64,000 nt of DNA from Ochotona curzoniae (lineage: Eukaryota > Chordata > Mammalia > Lagomorpha > Ochotonidae), in contig NW_024467106.1 in NCBI RefSeq assembly GCF_017591425.1, positions 20,822,501 through 20,886,500 of the forward strand. The letters are read 5' to 3'. Of this stretch, positions 54,766 to 64,000 are shown piece by piece. Within the stretch, counting starts at the first letter, position 1. The number at the start of each line of letters is the position of its first letter. The notes beneath the pieces were generated by a model. That model was not told the DNA's origin and did no database searches. It saw only the letters and a list, made by a program, of their open reading frames with translations. A program made the translations under genes and the position numbers.

Positions 54766-55639
54766 AGTCATAGAAACAGTGAGTGGAAGCTCTGGGAAGA
54801 TAGCTCTGATTCATTTTAATAATGTAATAACCAAAATATTGAAAGAAAATATGGATTGTAAAGGAGGGAATAGTTAGGAGGGACAATTATCAGTAACTTG
54901 AAAAAGAATGAAGGACACACTAGCTCCACATCTTGACTTACTTCTTTAATAATGGAAGCATTGAAAGCATTTGGAAAGGGAGTAATAATCTCATCTGTAA
55001 GAACAAGCTGCACAATTCAGGTGTTCCACCCAGAGTCATTTGTTAACCGTTGATTATACCTGTCCTTGCCTTGGGAAGCTCTGTGCCTTGTAGGGTTATG
55101 CTGACGATTAATGAAGATTAATTACTTAGGTGACCTTGTGGCACACTACCAGGTTTGAGCCTATGGTAATTATTCAAGAACAGGCACATTTCACTTTCCC
55201 TTCTCTGTAGTTTTCCAGCTGATGCTGGGTGGTGATGTGATAAGAGCATCCCAGGGCAGCTTTGCTCAGACCTGAGTGTGCACCGCGGTCTCCTGGAGAC
55301 AGCTTGTGGAACCCCAGTTCCTGATTTATGGGGCTGGGCTGAGTCTGAGAGTTGACCTTTCCAGCCAGCTGCTGATGCTGCTCATGCAGTGGAGCTGTGA
55401 AGCACATTTTTGTGAACAAGATTGTTAGGGGAAACACTTAAGCGTTAGAGCTGAGGCTGGATTAGAAGGTGTCAGCCTCCAGATCCTCTCAAACTGTGTG
55501 TGTAGAGAGTGTTCAGGATTCCAGGATAGAAACATCTTGGAGGCATGATGGTGGTGTAGGTTCAAATTACAGTGATGGTTTGTGCAGGTAATGTTTATGC
55601 TAAAAAACTGAAAAGGCACAAAGACTCAATGAAAAAATG
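54766..55639. other. Unassigned sequence
   Basis: No gene or known repeat recognised. Confidence 0.4.
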
Positions 55640-56195
55640 GAACTCCCTCCCTTTCTGCTTAGTTATCTTATTCCTTTCTTTAGATTTATGATAAGCACCA
55701 ATTTGGCTATATTATTGCAAAAGGTAATCTGCAGTTTTTCCGTGTACTTTCTTTTTGCACTTTGTGCATTTTTTAACTCGAAAATGCATCATAAGAATTA
55801 TATTAGTATGGATGAGGAGTGCTGTAACTTTTCACATAATTGTATATGTTTATAATTTGTCTATTGATTAGTGTTGTTTCTAAAAAATTTTAAGTAAACT
55901 GTAGGGAAAATATGTGAGCCTATCTTGGTTCAGATAAGCAAAATAAATTCCTAAAGGAGGAATTGCTAGGTCAGAGGACGTTAGTCACGTTGCTAGATGG
56001 TGTTGCCTTGCTGTCTGTGGAAGTTTATGCAGTCGGCTGCCCCACCATCCACTTACAGGATGCTTTTCCCGCACCTAGCCTGCACGATGTGTAACCCAAT
56101 GCTCTGACCTTTGTCAACATGATAGATGGTACGTGCTTTCTTGTTGGATCTTAATTTGCATTTCTCATATGATGAGCGATACAGGGCAGGGGTGG
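55640..56195 (-). repeat. Ancient L1M ORF2 remnant
   Basis: AAATAAATTCCTAAAGGAGG, AATTGCTAGGTCAGAGGACG, CACCATCCACTTACAGGATG, CTTGTTGGATCTTAATTTGC and ATTTCTCATATGATGAGCGA follow the reversed L1 text 'aaattcctagaagtggaattgctgggtcaaagg...ttaatttgcatttctctgatg'. It is much more diverged than the neighbouring L1 at 56.3 kb, so it belongs to an older insertion. Confidence 0.75.
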
Positions 56196-56462
56196 GTGGG
56201 GAGATTACATGTTATCAGTTGTTTGGGAGGCATTCACATTTACCTTCCAAAAACTATCTGTTGAAATTCTTAATAGAATTAATTAATTTTTAAATTCCAT
56301 GATACAATCCTGTAGGCTCCGAGATTTCCCTCTCTCCTCCTCCACTTCCCGACCACATGTCATTACAGTAGTATAGTCCTTGCAGGTATCCTTTACATAC
56401 GCAAGGAAACTCATCGTTTACCTATGATAGAAGTCACGAATCCTTCCGCTCTGAAAATTTTT

Positions 56463-56515
56463 ACTGAAAAATTTCAGTGATCATATTTCACTCAAAAATT
56501 GAGTGATCATATTTT
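56463..56515. repeat. 26-27 bp tandem duplication with self-complementary units
   Basis: Unit 1 begins ACTGAAAAATTTCAGT (7-bp arms, AA loop), unit 2 begins ACTCAAAAATTGAGT (6-bp arms). Both continue GATCATATTT. It lies in the L1 3' UTR. Confidence 0.9.
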
Positions 56516-57658
56516 ATATGTATCTGTTTTCTTTGGTGTGTTTTCTGTCATACTTGGTATGGCTCTTTTCCCGACCTTGAAAGCATAAAGAACAGTTCTT
56601 TTGCGTTTACTTCTACAAGCTTATAGTCTTATTCTTTCATATCTAAATTTTTTTACACATAGGATTTATCTTCATGTAAGGTGGGACTTTTAAATCGACC
56701 CAAATTCAGTTTTACTTATTCGGACCTACCTAGCTGATGAAATATCATTTATTCATCCTTTTCCTATCTATCAACTTAAAGTATTCAGTTCCTAAATATA
56801 TTTTAGAATACAGTTGCACTTGTTTCTGAACTTTATACTCCATTTTGCTGGTCTGTTTGATCCACCCTATTCCGTACTATTTTAAATTGTTCAAAGATTC
56901 CTGGTGCTGGTCCCTACTCATTACCTGTCGCTTATTCCACCTACCCCAGACCTTTTCTGATCTGTTCATTTCCTGTGGGAGCTTTAGATTGCACAATCCA
57001 TGCTTGTCTGCTAAAGAAATCACACTACAGTTTTCACTGGGAAAGGACTGAATTTTAGATTGGAATGAAAGAATTGATTTTTTAAAATGATGGAAATAGT
57101 TATTAATCTTACATTGTACATGAAGGTTGCTTTTTATCAGAACATATGCTATTTGTCCTTTTGGGTGGGACTTATTTGAGCACAGTCATCTCTAGTTTGA
57201 CCATTTGGTTAAAAATGGTAGAATTTCATGCTTTATAATGGCTGAATAATATTCCATGGAATAGATGTACCACAATTTCTTTAACCACTCCTCTTTGGAT
57301 GGACATCAGGGTTGTTTCCATGTCTTTTTATTGTAGATTGTGCTGCTGTAAATATAGGATTATAGATTCCTTTCATATATGCAGATTTTATAGCCTTTGG
57401 ATATAATCCTAGGAGCAAAATAGCTGGGTCATACGGCAAGTTTATTTTCAGTTATACTGACTTTCATAGTGGTTATGCTAGCCTACACTCCTACCATCAG
57501 TGAAGGAGAGTACCTTTCTCCCTACATCCACACCAGCAGGTGTTGTTAATAGAGTTCTGAATGTGAGCCAAGCCCAGTGGAGTTAGATGGAACCTCAATG
57601 TGGCTTTTATTTGTATCTTCCTGATGGCTCAGGAACCTAAGCATCCTTTCATTATTAG

Positions 57659-58027
57659 CTATTTGAATTTATTCTCTTGAAAAGTGTTCATTTCCTTCAT
57701 CCATTTCTGTACACAGTTATTTATTTGTCTGTCATTGAGTTTCTGGAGCTCTTCGTAAATCCTGAATATTAGTTTTCTATCAGTTATGTAGTGTGCAAAG
57801 ATTTTTCCTATCCTGTTGGTTGTTTCTTCATTTTCTCGATCATTTCTTTTGTTGTGCAGAAGGATTTTAGTTTGAAGTCCCAGTTGTTTGTTTTGACTTT
57901 GACTACCTGTGCTGTTGGTGTCTTTTTGAAGAAGTCTTTCCCCATTCATATTTATTGGAAAGTGCTTCCTGTGTTTTCCTGTAATGGTTTGATGGTTTCT
58001 GGGTGCAGATTTAGGTCCTTGATCCAT
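57659..58027 (-). pseudogene. L1 ORF2 open segment, 122 codons
   Basis: The longest surviving open piece of ORF2 in this copy. Residues include PKSAPRNHQTITGKH and NKRNDRENEETTNRIGK, matching the ORF2 C-terminal region downstream of the RT ('...NDKTEKWETINRIGK...', 'YITDRKLIFRIYEELQKLN'). It lacks a conserved start and the frame is broken on both sides. It carries no RT or endonuclease motif, so it is a remnant only. Confidence 0.85.
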
Positions 58028-58430
58028 TTAGAGCAGATTTTTATGTAAGGTGACAGGTGGGCGTCTTGCTTCTTGCCTCTGCAGGCTGTTATCCAGATGT
58101 CCCAACAACATTTGTTGAAGAGATCAGGCTGTCCCCCGAATTGTTTTTAGTTCTCTTGTCAAAGATTAGTTGGCTGTACATGTGTGGGCTCCCATCTGGG
58201 GTTTCTATTCTATTCCATTGATATTCTTTGTTTCTGTACCAGTACCAGACTGTTTTGATGACCACTGCTTTGTAGTATGTCTTGAAGTCTGGAATTGTGA
58301 TTCCTCCAGCTTGATTTTTATTCTTCAGGATAACTTTGGCTGTTTGTGTTTTCTTGAGTTTCCAGATGAACTACAACTCAGAGGTTTTGATAATTTTTGT
58401 TTTGTTTTTATTTTTATTTCTTCAGAATAG

Positions 58431-59906
58431 TTTGTTTTGTTTTACTAAATTCTTCACTGAAAAATCATACAGTAGCATCATTTTCTCAAATAAGATTTTT
58501 ATTTTCTTTTCCATTCCTTTTTTTCTATATTCAGAAAAATGTTTTATTTTGACAACCAAATATTCATAACATTTTAAAATTTCTTTCAATAGTCCTATCT
58601 GTATTTAAAGTTTTCTAAGGTAATTTAAAAAATAATAACATAACAATGTACAATCTATTATAGTGACAGATTTCCTAAATGTGTTAGATCTTATTTTCTG
58701 TATTTAAAAAAAATGCCTAAGTAAACTTGGTGGGAAAGACAAGGAACTGAATAGAACAGCTTTGACTCTTACGCAGCATAAGTATTTCCAGATTAAACAG
58801 TGAATTCAGTGTTGGATAAAGCACAGCAAATAACATTTGACATCGAACGAATTTTCCAGAAAGTCCTTCTTCCAGAAAGTCCTTCTTCCTCATTCTCCCC
58901 CAAGTAGGGATTACAGGATCTTATTTTTTGGTTGCATACAGGTTAGGATAACATTTCACCATGTATGCCTCTCATGAACACCCTTATCCATCCATGAATT
59001 TGCTAAGTTCTTGCTGTGGGACAGGAAGATTGAGAACCAGCCCATGTGGCTGGCACTGTGAGAGAGACTGGGGGACTCACAAATGTCCCAGTGGGACTGC
59101 TGGTGTGGTTGGCAGAGGTTTAACTCACTACAACTCAGCACTGTCCTCAGTATTGTTTTTATTACTCTACCCATTGGATTTTTTTTCTTTTTTTGCCTCA
59201 TGTGGCAGATTATTGGAATTATATAGCTGTGGTTGCATTGTTTTTGCATTCCCTTTACTTGAGGTTTTCTTATGCCTTAAATGGGTCTTTGGGTCAAACC
59301 ACATGGGTGGCTTTCATTTGAAGTCAAACTTTTCCAAACTCTTTGCACTTCAGTTCTCATATGGAGTGTGAAGAGCCTCTTACTAAACTTGCACTTTAGG
59401 CATCCCACAGCTGCTGGTGCTCCCTCCTGGATTTCAGTGCTCGAGGCACCCATGCTTGGGCCTCACACACGTGTGACGTTGTCTGCATCACCATGGAACA
59501 GTTAGCAGCGGCCAGCCTCCCATCTGGGCCCAGGGCATGGCGGGCGCCTGCTGATTCAGAGAGCCAGGCTGGTCTGACTTGCATCTTCAGCAATTTCTCT
59601 AAGTCTCTAGTCAGCCCTGGTGCCAGCCTGCTGTGTATCCTCTGCTCCCTGTGCCTGGAGTCATTCCTCAAGCTGTTCTATTTCCCCTTTGCAGGCAGGC
59701 ACCTGGGGCCATGATGGTTTCCCAGAGGCAGCAAAGTTTTCACCCTGGGAAAGCTCATCCTTGCATGTGGCAGAAAAATGTCAATTTTAGTGCAATTTAA
59801 CAAATAACGGCTTCTGCCTCTCAGCTCAGTGTCTGCTGCAGGGGGAAAGAGTAGCATAGTCAATGTGACTGCTATTCCTTTCATGGAGTTCTTGGTTAAA
59901 CAGACA
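58431..59906. other. Unassigned 1.5 kb stretch
   Basis: No gene recognised. A 16-bp tandem duplication (TTCCAGAAAGTCCTTC twice, 58854-58885) is present. The 136-codon frame at 58961-59371 spans a T-rich run and shows no family resemblance. Confidence 0.4.
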
Positions 59907-60215
59907 AACTGGGGCAGGTGTTGTGGTAAAGTGAGGTACACTGTCACTGGAGTGTCTGCATCCAATATCATAGTGCTAGTAGGAATCCAGCTCCTCTTTT
60001 CCAGTCCAGCTTCCCACTCATGTGTCTGGGAGGCACAAGATGATGGCCTGAGGGCTTTTATTCCTGCCACTGAGGTAGGAGATCCTAATGAAATGTCTGG
60101 ATCCTGGAGTCAGCCTGGCCTAGCCTTAGCTGTTGAAGGCATTTGGGGAGGGAAGCAATAGATGAAAGATCTCTATCTCTCTGCTTCTTAAATAAATAAA
60201 TATCTAAAAAAGAGA
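59907..60215 (+). repeat. CSINE, old copy, plus strand
   Basis: CTGGGGCAGGTGTTGTGGTA head; CAGTCCAGCTTCCCACTCAT; TGAGGTAGGAGATCCTAATG (reversed-free 'gtgggagacccgg' region); ATCCTGGAGTCAGCCTGGCC; CT-rich TCTCTATCTCTCTGCTTC and the tail TTAAATAAATAAATATCTAA. Confidence 0.82.
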
Positions 60216-60465
60216 CACTTGATGTTGTAACTAGAAATGACAAGTGTTCAGTAAGTACTGTGAAGTAATCTTCCTGTTTCCAGTCTCCTAATCTCTCACC
60301 TGACTTCCGGGAGTGTCTGTCTATATCATACACCGAATCACGACAATCTTCCTGTTAAATATCACCTCTTTACTTTCATGAGAAATTTCAGACTTAGTCT
60401 GCTACAGAGGGCCCTTCACAGTTTGGTTCAAGATTGTTACTATTATTAGCTGAAAAGGCATATTA

Positions 60466-60655
60466 AGAACTTAGTGCGAGAGACTGAGACAAAGAATTGT
60501 CCACTTCTCAAATGGCCACAACATGTGGAGGTCAGCCAGGCCTAATCCAGGAACCTGGAAATTGGTCTCCAAAGTATGTAATGAGACTCAAGTTCATATG
60601 GGATGCCAGCAATAGAAGAAGTTTAATCCACTGTGCTGCAACACTAGCTTCTGGT
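60466..60655 (-). repeat. CSINE, shortened
   Basis: GAGACTGAGACAAAGAATTG; TTCTCAAATGGCCACAACAT; CCAGGAACCTGGAAATTGGT; GACTCAAGTTCATATGGGAT; AATCCACTGTGCTGCAACAC. The mid-body between the last two segments is deleted. Tail to tail with the plus-strand copy 250 bp to its left. Confidence 0.8.
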
Positions 60656-61319
60656 TAAATGTGTTTAGTGCACCGTCCATTCCCTTTTACAGCAATAAAA
60701 TCTGTTGTCTGAACACAGCATGCAGTATCTCACCTCTGTGTTACAGACAACCCCTGTATAAGAAAACATTTTTCCTTTTTCCTTGCTTGGTCATCTCTTG
60801 CTCAACTTCCTGGGACCAGGGGGTACTCTGTTGAGACCCCTTTTCTTATTTCCCTTTGCAAATTCTATTCATTTCCAGAGATGCCACACACACCTTTCCC
60901 CTTATACTTTATACAACATCCTCTAAGTTTTCTAGGCCAGTGGTTTCCCAAGTCAGATGCTGGGAGACTAGAACTTTGCTTTCTATTATTTGCATATTTT
61001 GCAAAGTACACAATACATTAGCCCAGTGATATGTGATGTGTGTATGCATCATGACAGAAACATGCTTATAACACAGTTTGTGGGCTCAACGGCTGTTTTG
61101 CTCACAGGAAAATTGATGCAAAAATTTGGAGGTCACTTATCTAGGATGTAGGTCAGGCAAAATGCAAGCTATATTTTATCTGTAGGAACTTAGTAAAAGT
61201 TGGTTTAAAAAAAATCATAAGCTTCTCTATGACTAAAATGGTGTTGAATGAGATACAAACAAGATGCCAAGAGGAGAAAGATTGTGAACATTTCAGGAAC
61301 CTGAAAGCCTTGGGTTCAA
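60656..61319. other. Mostly unassigned; possible hAT terminus near 60940
   Basis: CTAGGCCAGTGGTTTCCCAA (60932) resembles the terminus of a MER5-type hAT element ('caggccagtggttctcaa'), but the rest of such an element is not evident. Confidence 0.3.
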
Positions 61320-61349
61320 ATTATGCATACTCATCTTTCTAAACATTGG

Positions 61350-61560
61350 TCAGCAAAATTTTTGGTTAAAAAAATAATTCAAGTGCAAATTCACCTTTGC
61401 AGGCTGTGTAGTTTGTGCAATGACTCAAGTCTTCCGCTGTGCTATGACCATAGAAATCAGTAAATAAATGAGCAGGACTGCCTTCCAATAAAGTTTTATT
61501 GACAAAAACAGACCACCATCTGGTTGGCTCGGTGACTGTAGTGTGCTAATTCCAGTCTTA
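61350..61560. repeat. MER20-like hAT-Charlie remnant
   Basis: AACATTGGTCAGCAAAATTT (61344), CCTTTGCAGGCTGTGTAGTT, GTGCAATGACTCAAGTCTTC, CGCTGTGCTATGACCATAGA, CTTCCAATAAAGTTTTATTG and ACAAAAACAGACCACCATCT follow the 'ggtcagcaaactttttctgtaaagggcc...gcagccatagacaat...ccaataaaactttatttacaaaaacag' element, which I believe is MER20. Non-autonomous, about 210 bp, diverged. Confidence 0.8.
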
Positions 61561-62274
61561 GCAACTATTTCCTGTCTTGCAACATGTCTAGCTCATAGTT
61601 GATGATTAGTTATTATTACTCAAAAATCTTGACCATATTGGCTTCTGATTTGGGGGTTTGCAAAAAGAATGGTGCTTGGAATTGAGTCCTTAGTAAAAGT
61701 CCCCCAGGCAGGGAAGGAAGGAAGAGGAAAAGACCAGAGAAGGAATAGTCAAAGGAAACCTCTGTTTTCTTCCTGTGCCTTGCTGGGTTGCATGTTTTGG
61801 TCCTGCCCCTTCATCTGCTGCTTGTTGCTAAGACTATTGGCTACTGTGCTTCATGGAGCTGGATTTGGGGAAATTGTCTCCCTATAGTAGACATGTTGTT
61901 CCTCCCTCCTGTGTAAAATTCCATGCCCCCTTGGCGTCTGACATCCAGAAACCAATGGGTTTCTTGACCAGGATTTCTAGGGGTGCCATCTGTAGAGCAT
62001 CTGGAATACTATCTTCTCAGAGTGTCTGTTAACAATGGAAGATCTTGAGCCTTATCCAGAGCTCAGACTTCAGGGTCTTTGCTCTGGGCTGTTTTTCAAC
62101 TGGCTTACTAAATGCCTTTTATGCACACCAAATTGGAGACCAAAACCCTTAGCAACATGTCTGATCCCTCCCTTTGCATCTCTGTAGCCAGACTCTTAGC
62201 TGTTTCAAACAGTTTCAGTAGTGAAAGTCAGAAAATTGTATTCATCAACAGCTTGCTTGCTTTTCACCTGTGGA
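61561..62274. other. Unassigned sequence
   Basis: Nothing recognised. Confidence 0.4.
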
Positions 62275-62286
62275 TGCCACTGATAT

Positions 62287-62620
62287 ATATTTTTTTAACA
62301 TTTATTTTATTTTTATTGTGAAGTCAGATATACAGAGAGGAGGAAAGACAGAGAGGAAGATCTTCCATCTGAAGGTTCTCTCCCCAAGTGACCACAATGG
62401 CCTGTGCTGCACCAATCTGAAGCCGGGAACCAGGAATTTCTTCCAGGTCTCCCATGCGGGTACAGGGTCCCAAGGCTTTGGGCCATCCTCGACTGCTTTC
62501 GCAGGCCACAAGGAAGGAGCTGGATGCGAAATGGGGCTGCTGGGATTAGAACCAGTGTCCATATGGGATCCTGGAGTGTTTAAGGCGAGGACCTTAGCTG
62601 CTAGGCCACCGTGCCGGGCC
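62287..62620 (-). mobile_element. Young, full-length CSINE with target-site duplication
   Basis: The flanks repeat TGCCACTGATAT exactly (62275-62286 and 62621-62632). Reversed tail TTAACATTTATTTTATTTTT; ATCTGAAGGTTCTCTCCCCA; CAATCTGAAGCCGGGAACCA; CCACAAGGAAGGAGCTGGAT; B box GGTTCTAATCC on the minus strand (62543-62553); head TGGCCTAGCAGCTAAGG (minus strand, about 62592-62608). It is closest in sequence to the copy at 16.5 kb, sharing the same A-box variant, so the two may come from related source elements. Confidence 0.95.
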
Positions 62621-62634
62621 TGCCACTGATATTT

Positions 62635-63139
62635 TTAAGTGAACAGATTCATGGCTGTGCAGATGTCAGTGTTGCCGACTCCTCCAAGCTGCCTGTATGC
62701 AGCAGTGCTGTCCAGGCAGAGACTGCCCACAGGCCCCCTGATTAGAAAGCACCCACAAAGCCTCTCTTTCTACAACTTCCTAATTGGCTTTTCCTCCTAG
62801 GCTGGAACCTGAGCCTGAACCAAGATTTCCTTGGTTAGAACCTCCACAAGAGGTAAAAATTCCCTCCCTGTTGCTCTCCCAGCAGCCTCTATCATTGAGT
62901 AGACTCCATCTGACCCCATCTCAGGGTCTCTGTGACCCCACAGCTGATCTGTTGTGTAGAGGATGCCTTGTGTTCATTGCTTGACAAGTCAAGGCCACCT
63001 AGCTGTGAAAGGTCATTTCATCGTACCCATGCTTCATAGGATTCAACCTCCCAAATTTGTAACATGAGTTATGGTTTGCCTATGCACCTTGCAAGGTACT
63101 ACAGAGAGCTTGTAAGAAGAAGGATGATGAATTTGGATT
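62635..63139. other. Unassigned sequence
   Basis: No gene recognised. An open frame at 62784-62984 has a proline/glutamate-rich start but no known domain. Confidence 0.4.
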
Positions 63140-63436
63140 TTCTAAAGAAAATCTATATTTATACAAAAGACAGTGTAAGAGGGAGAGGAGGGGAGAAGGG
63201 AGGAAGAGACAGAGATCCCGTTTGTTGCTTCACTTCCACAATGGCCAGAGCTGGGTCACATCAAAGCTGGGAGCCAGGAGCTCCATCACGTTTTCCTATA
63301 TGGGTGGGAGGAACCCGGTTGATCACCCATCACTGTCCCAGGTGCATTAGCAAGGAGCTGGACCTGCAGTGGAGCAGCTGAGACTCAAACTGGCGCTATG
63401 ACATGGGATTCTGATGTAGCTGGTAACTTATGCCAA
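63140..63436 (-). repeat. CSINE, old copy
   Basis: Reversed tail AAAATCTATATTTATACAAA; AG-rich tract (63178-63212); CACAATGGCCAGAGCTGGGT; AAGCTGGGAGCCAGGAGCTC; GGTGCATTAGCAAGGAGCTG; GTGGAGCAGCTGAGACTCAA with the decayed B box. Confidence 0.88.
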
Positions 63437-63554
63437 AAGTTAAGTTGATTTGGGTGCAATAACTATTACAAATTCATGGATAGTTTCTTCATGATATGTT
63501 TCCTGAAATTTTTCAGCAGTAATCAGTATGTGTACTTTATTCTTTAGAATAAAA

Positions 63555-63738
63555 AATTTGTTATTTATATTCGTTTTCTTTGGTAGAGGGAAAGGGAGAG
63601 TAAGATCCTCCATCCTCTTACTTTGCATTTGCCAGCATCCATCCAGGCTGGGTCAGGCCCAAGTTAAGGGCCAACTCATTGCAGGCCTCTCAGCAGGGAG
63701 CTGGAATTAGAAGCAGGGCTGGGACTCAAAGGATGTTT
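63555..63738 (-). repeat. CSINE, internally deleted
   Basis: TTGGTAGAGGGAAAGGGAGA purine-rich 3' part; TTGCCAGCATCCATCCAGGC; AGGCCTCTCAGCAGGGAGCT; GGAATTAGAAGCAGGGCTGG; GACTCAAA at the B box. Both the mid-body and the extreme head are missing. Confidence 0.75.
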
Positions 63739-63794
63739 GCATCAATTCACACATTAGGAACGTAGTTAATATAAAGATTTCCTGGCACTGTGGA

Positions 63795-63915
63795 AGGCTG
63801 AATTATTCTCCCTACCTTTCAGATGAGTAAACTGAAGCAGTTGGCATGGAGTCACATGTGCTAAATCACATGACTGGCACATTGCTGAACCTGTGAGGCT
63901 GTTACCATTCTGATT
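63795..63915 (-). repeat. MIR SINE remnant
   Basis: ATTATTCTCCCTACCTTTCA, GATGAGTAAACTGAAGCAGT, TGGCATGGAGTCACATGTGC, AATCACATGACTGGCACATT: reversed MIR ('cattttacagatgaggaaactgaggc...'). Confidence 0.7.
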
Positions 63916-64000
63916 CTTAGTTTTGGTCTGGTTCCACTTCCCTCCTGGGCTGTCTGTCCAAATAAAACTAAGAACTTGTAGACACCACGGGAGAAGAAAT

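Larger units (their letters stand above)
56279..58430 (-). mobile_element. 5'-truncated L1, ORF2 C-terminal part and 3' UTR
   Basis: From right to left: ORF2 (58430 to about 57150) and the 3' UTR ending at an A-rich tail near 56279. ORF2 landmarks on the plus strand include TTTCTGTACCAGTACCAGAC (58231), AGCAGATTTTTATGTAAGGT (58032) and CTGAATAATATTCCATGGAA (57243, reversed 'CCATGGAATATTATTCAG'). The end is CCATGATACAATCCTGTAGG (56298). The right boundary is vague. Confidence 0.9.

Noticed and set aside
58961..59371. 136-residue open frame, plus strand
   Set aside because: It crosses a T-rich run giving a hydrophobic stretch, and has no recognisable family or splice context.
1..64000. CRISPR array, operon, phage or bacterial gene cluster
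   Set aside because: No direct-repeat/spacer pattern, no ribosome binding sites and no tightly packed frames; the sequence is plainly vertebrate repeat-rich DNA.

Overview
This 64 kb window reads as non-coding nuclear DNA of a lagomorph, most likely a pika (Ochotona) rather than a rabbit. It is AT-rich, has no CpG island, and has no open frame that I can recognise as a host gene. The lagomorph assignment rests on about 24 copies of the CSINE (C-repeat) family: a tRNA-derived head, a body of about 300 bp, a pyrimidine-rich 3' part and a short A/T-rich tail. The youngest copies carry a head and body unlike the rabbit consensus as I remember it. A lagomorph-type L1 with a G-rich 3' UTR supports the assignment. 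The window is probably intergenic or lies inside a very large intron.

Layout. 0-8 kb: unique sequence with MIR and CSINE copies. 8.9-13.1 kb: a decayed plus-strand L1 ORF2 split by a CSINE, then a GC-richer block of degenerate repeats, then a 3' module with an A-rich tail. 13-18.6 kb: a dense CSINE cluster and a second copy of that 3' module. 18.6-34 kb: mostly unique sequence with MIR, L2, hAT- and mariner-like remnants and one young CSINE at 24.6 kb. 34-41.3 kb: L1-rich, with a 5'-truncated plus-strand L1 at 34.4 kb, an ORF2 reverse-transcriptase fragment at 36.3 kb, and a minus-strand L1 at 38.46-41.33 kb. That last element keeps its true 5' end, ORF1 remnant, 3' UTR and target-site duplication but lacks almost all of ORF2. 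41-53 kb: unique sequence with scattered SINEs and a MaLR LTR interrupted by a third copy of the A-tailed module. 53-58.4 kb: nested minus-strand L1 pieces of at least two ages. 58.4-64 kb: unique sequence, a MER20-like hAT remnant and five CSINE copies, one of them young.

No genes work together here. The biology visible is layered retrotransposition: L1 supplies the machinery, and the CSINEs and the 3' ends of L1 carry L1-type hallmarks (A-rich tails, short target-site duplications). Five insertions have duplications that can be read directly: CSINEs at 16.5, 24.6 and 62.3 kb, and L1 3' ends at 34.4 and 45.3 kb. A sixth and seventh, less perfect or shorter, flank the CSINE at 32.9 kb and the L1 at 38.5-41.3 kb. 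The least explained material is the A-tailed repeat family at 12.8-13.1, 18.3-18.6 and 48.5-48.85 kb, together with the degenerate tandem block at 11.7-12.6 kb. Repeat names are from memory of consensus sequences, not from a search. I found no convincing new functional system.
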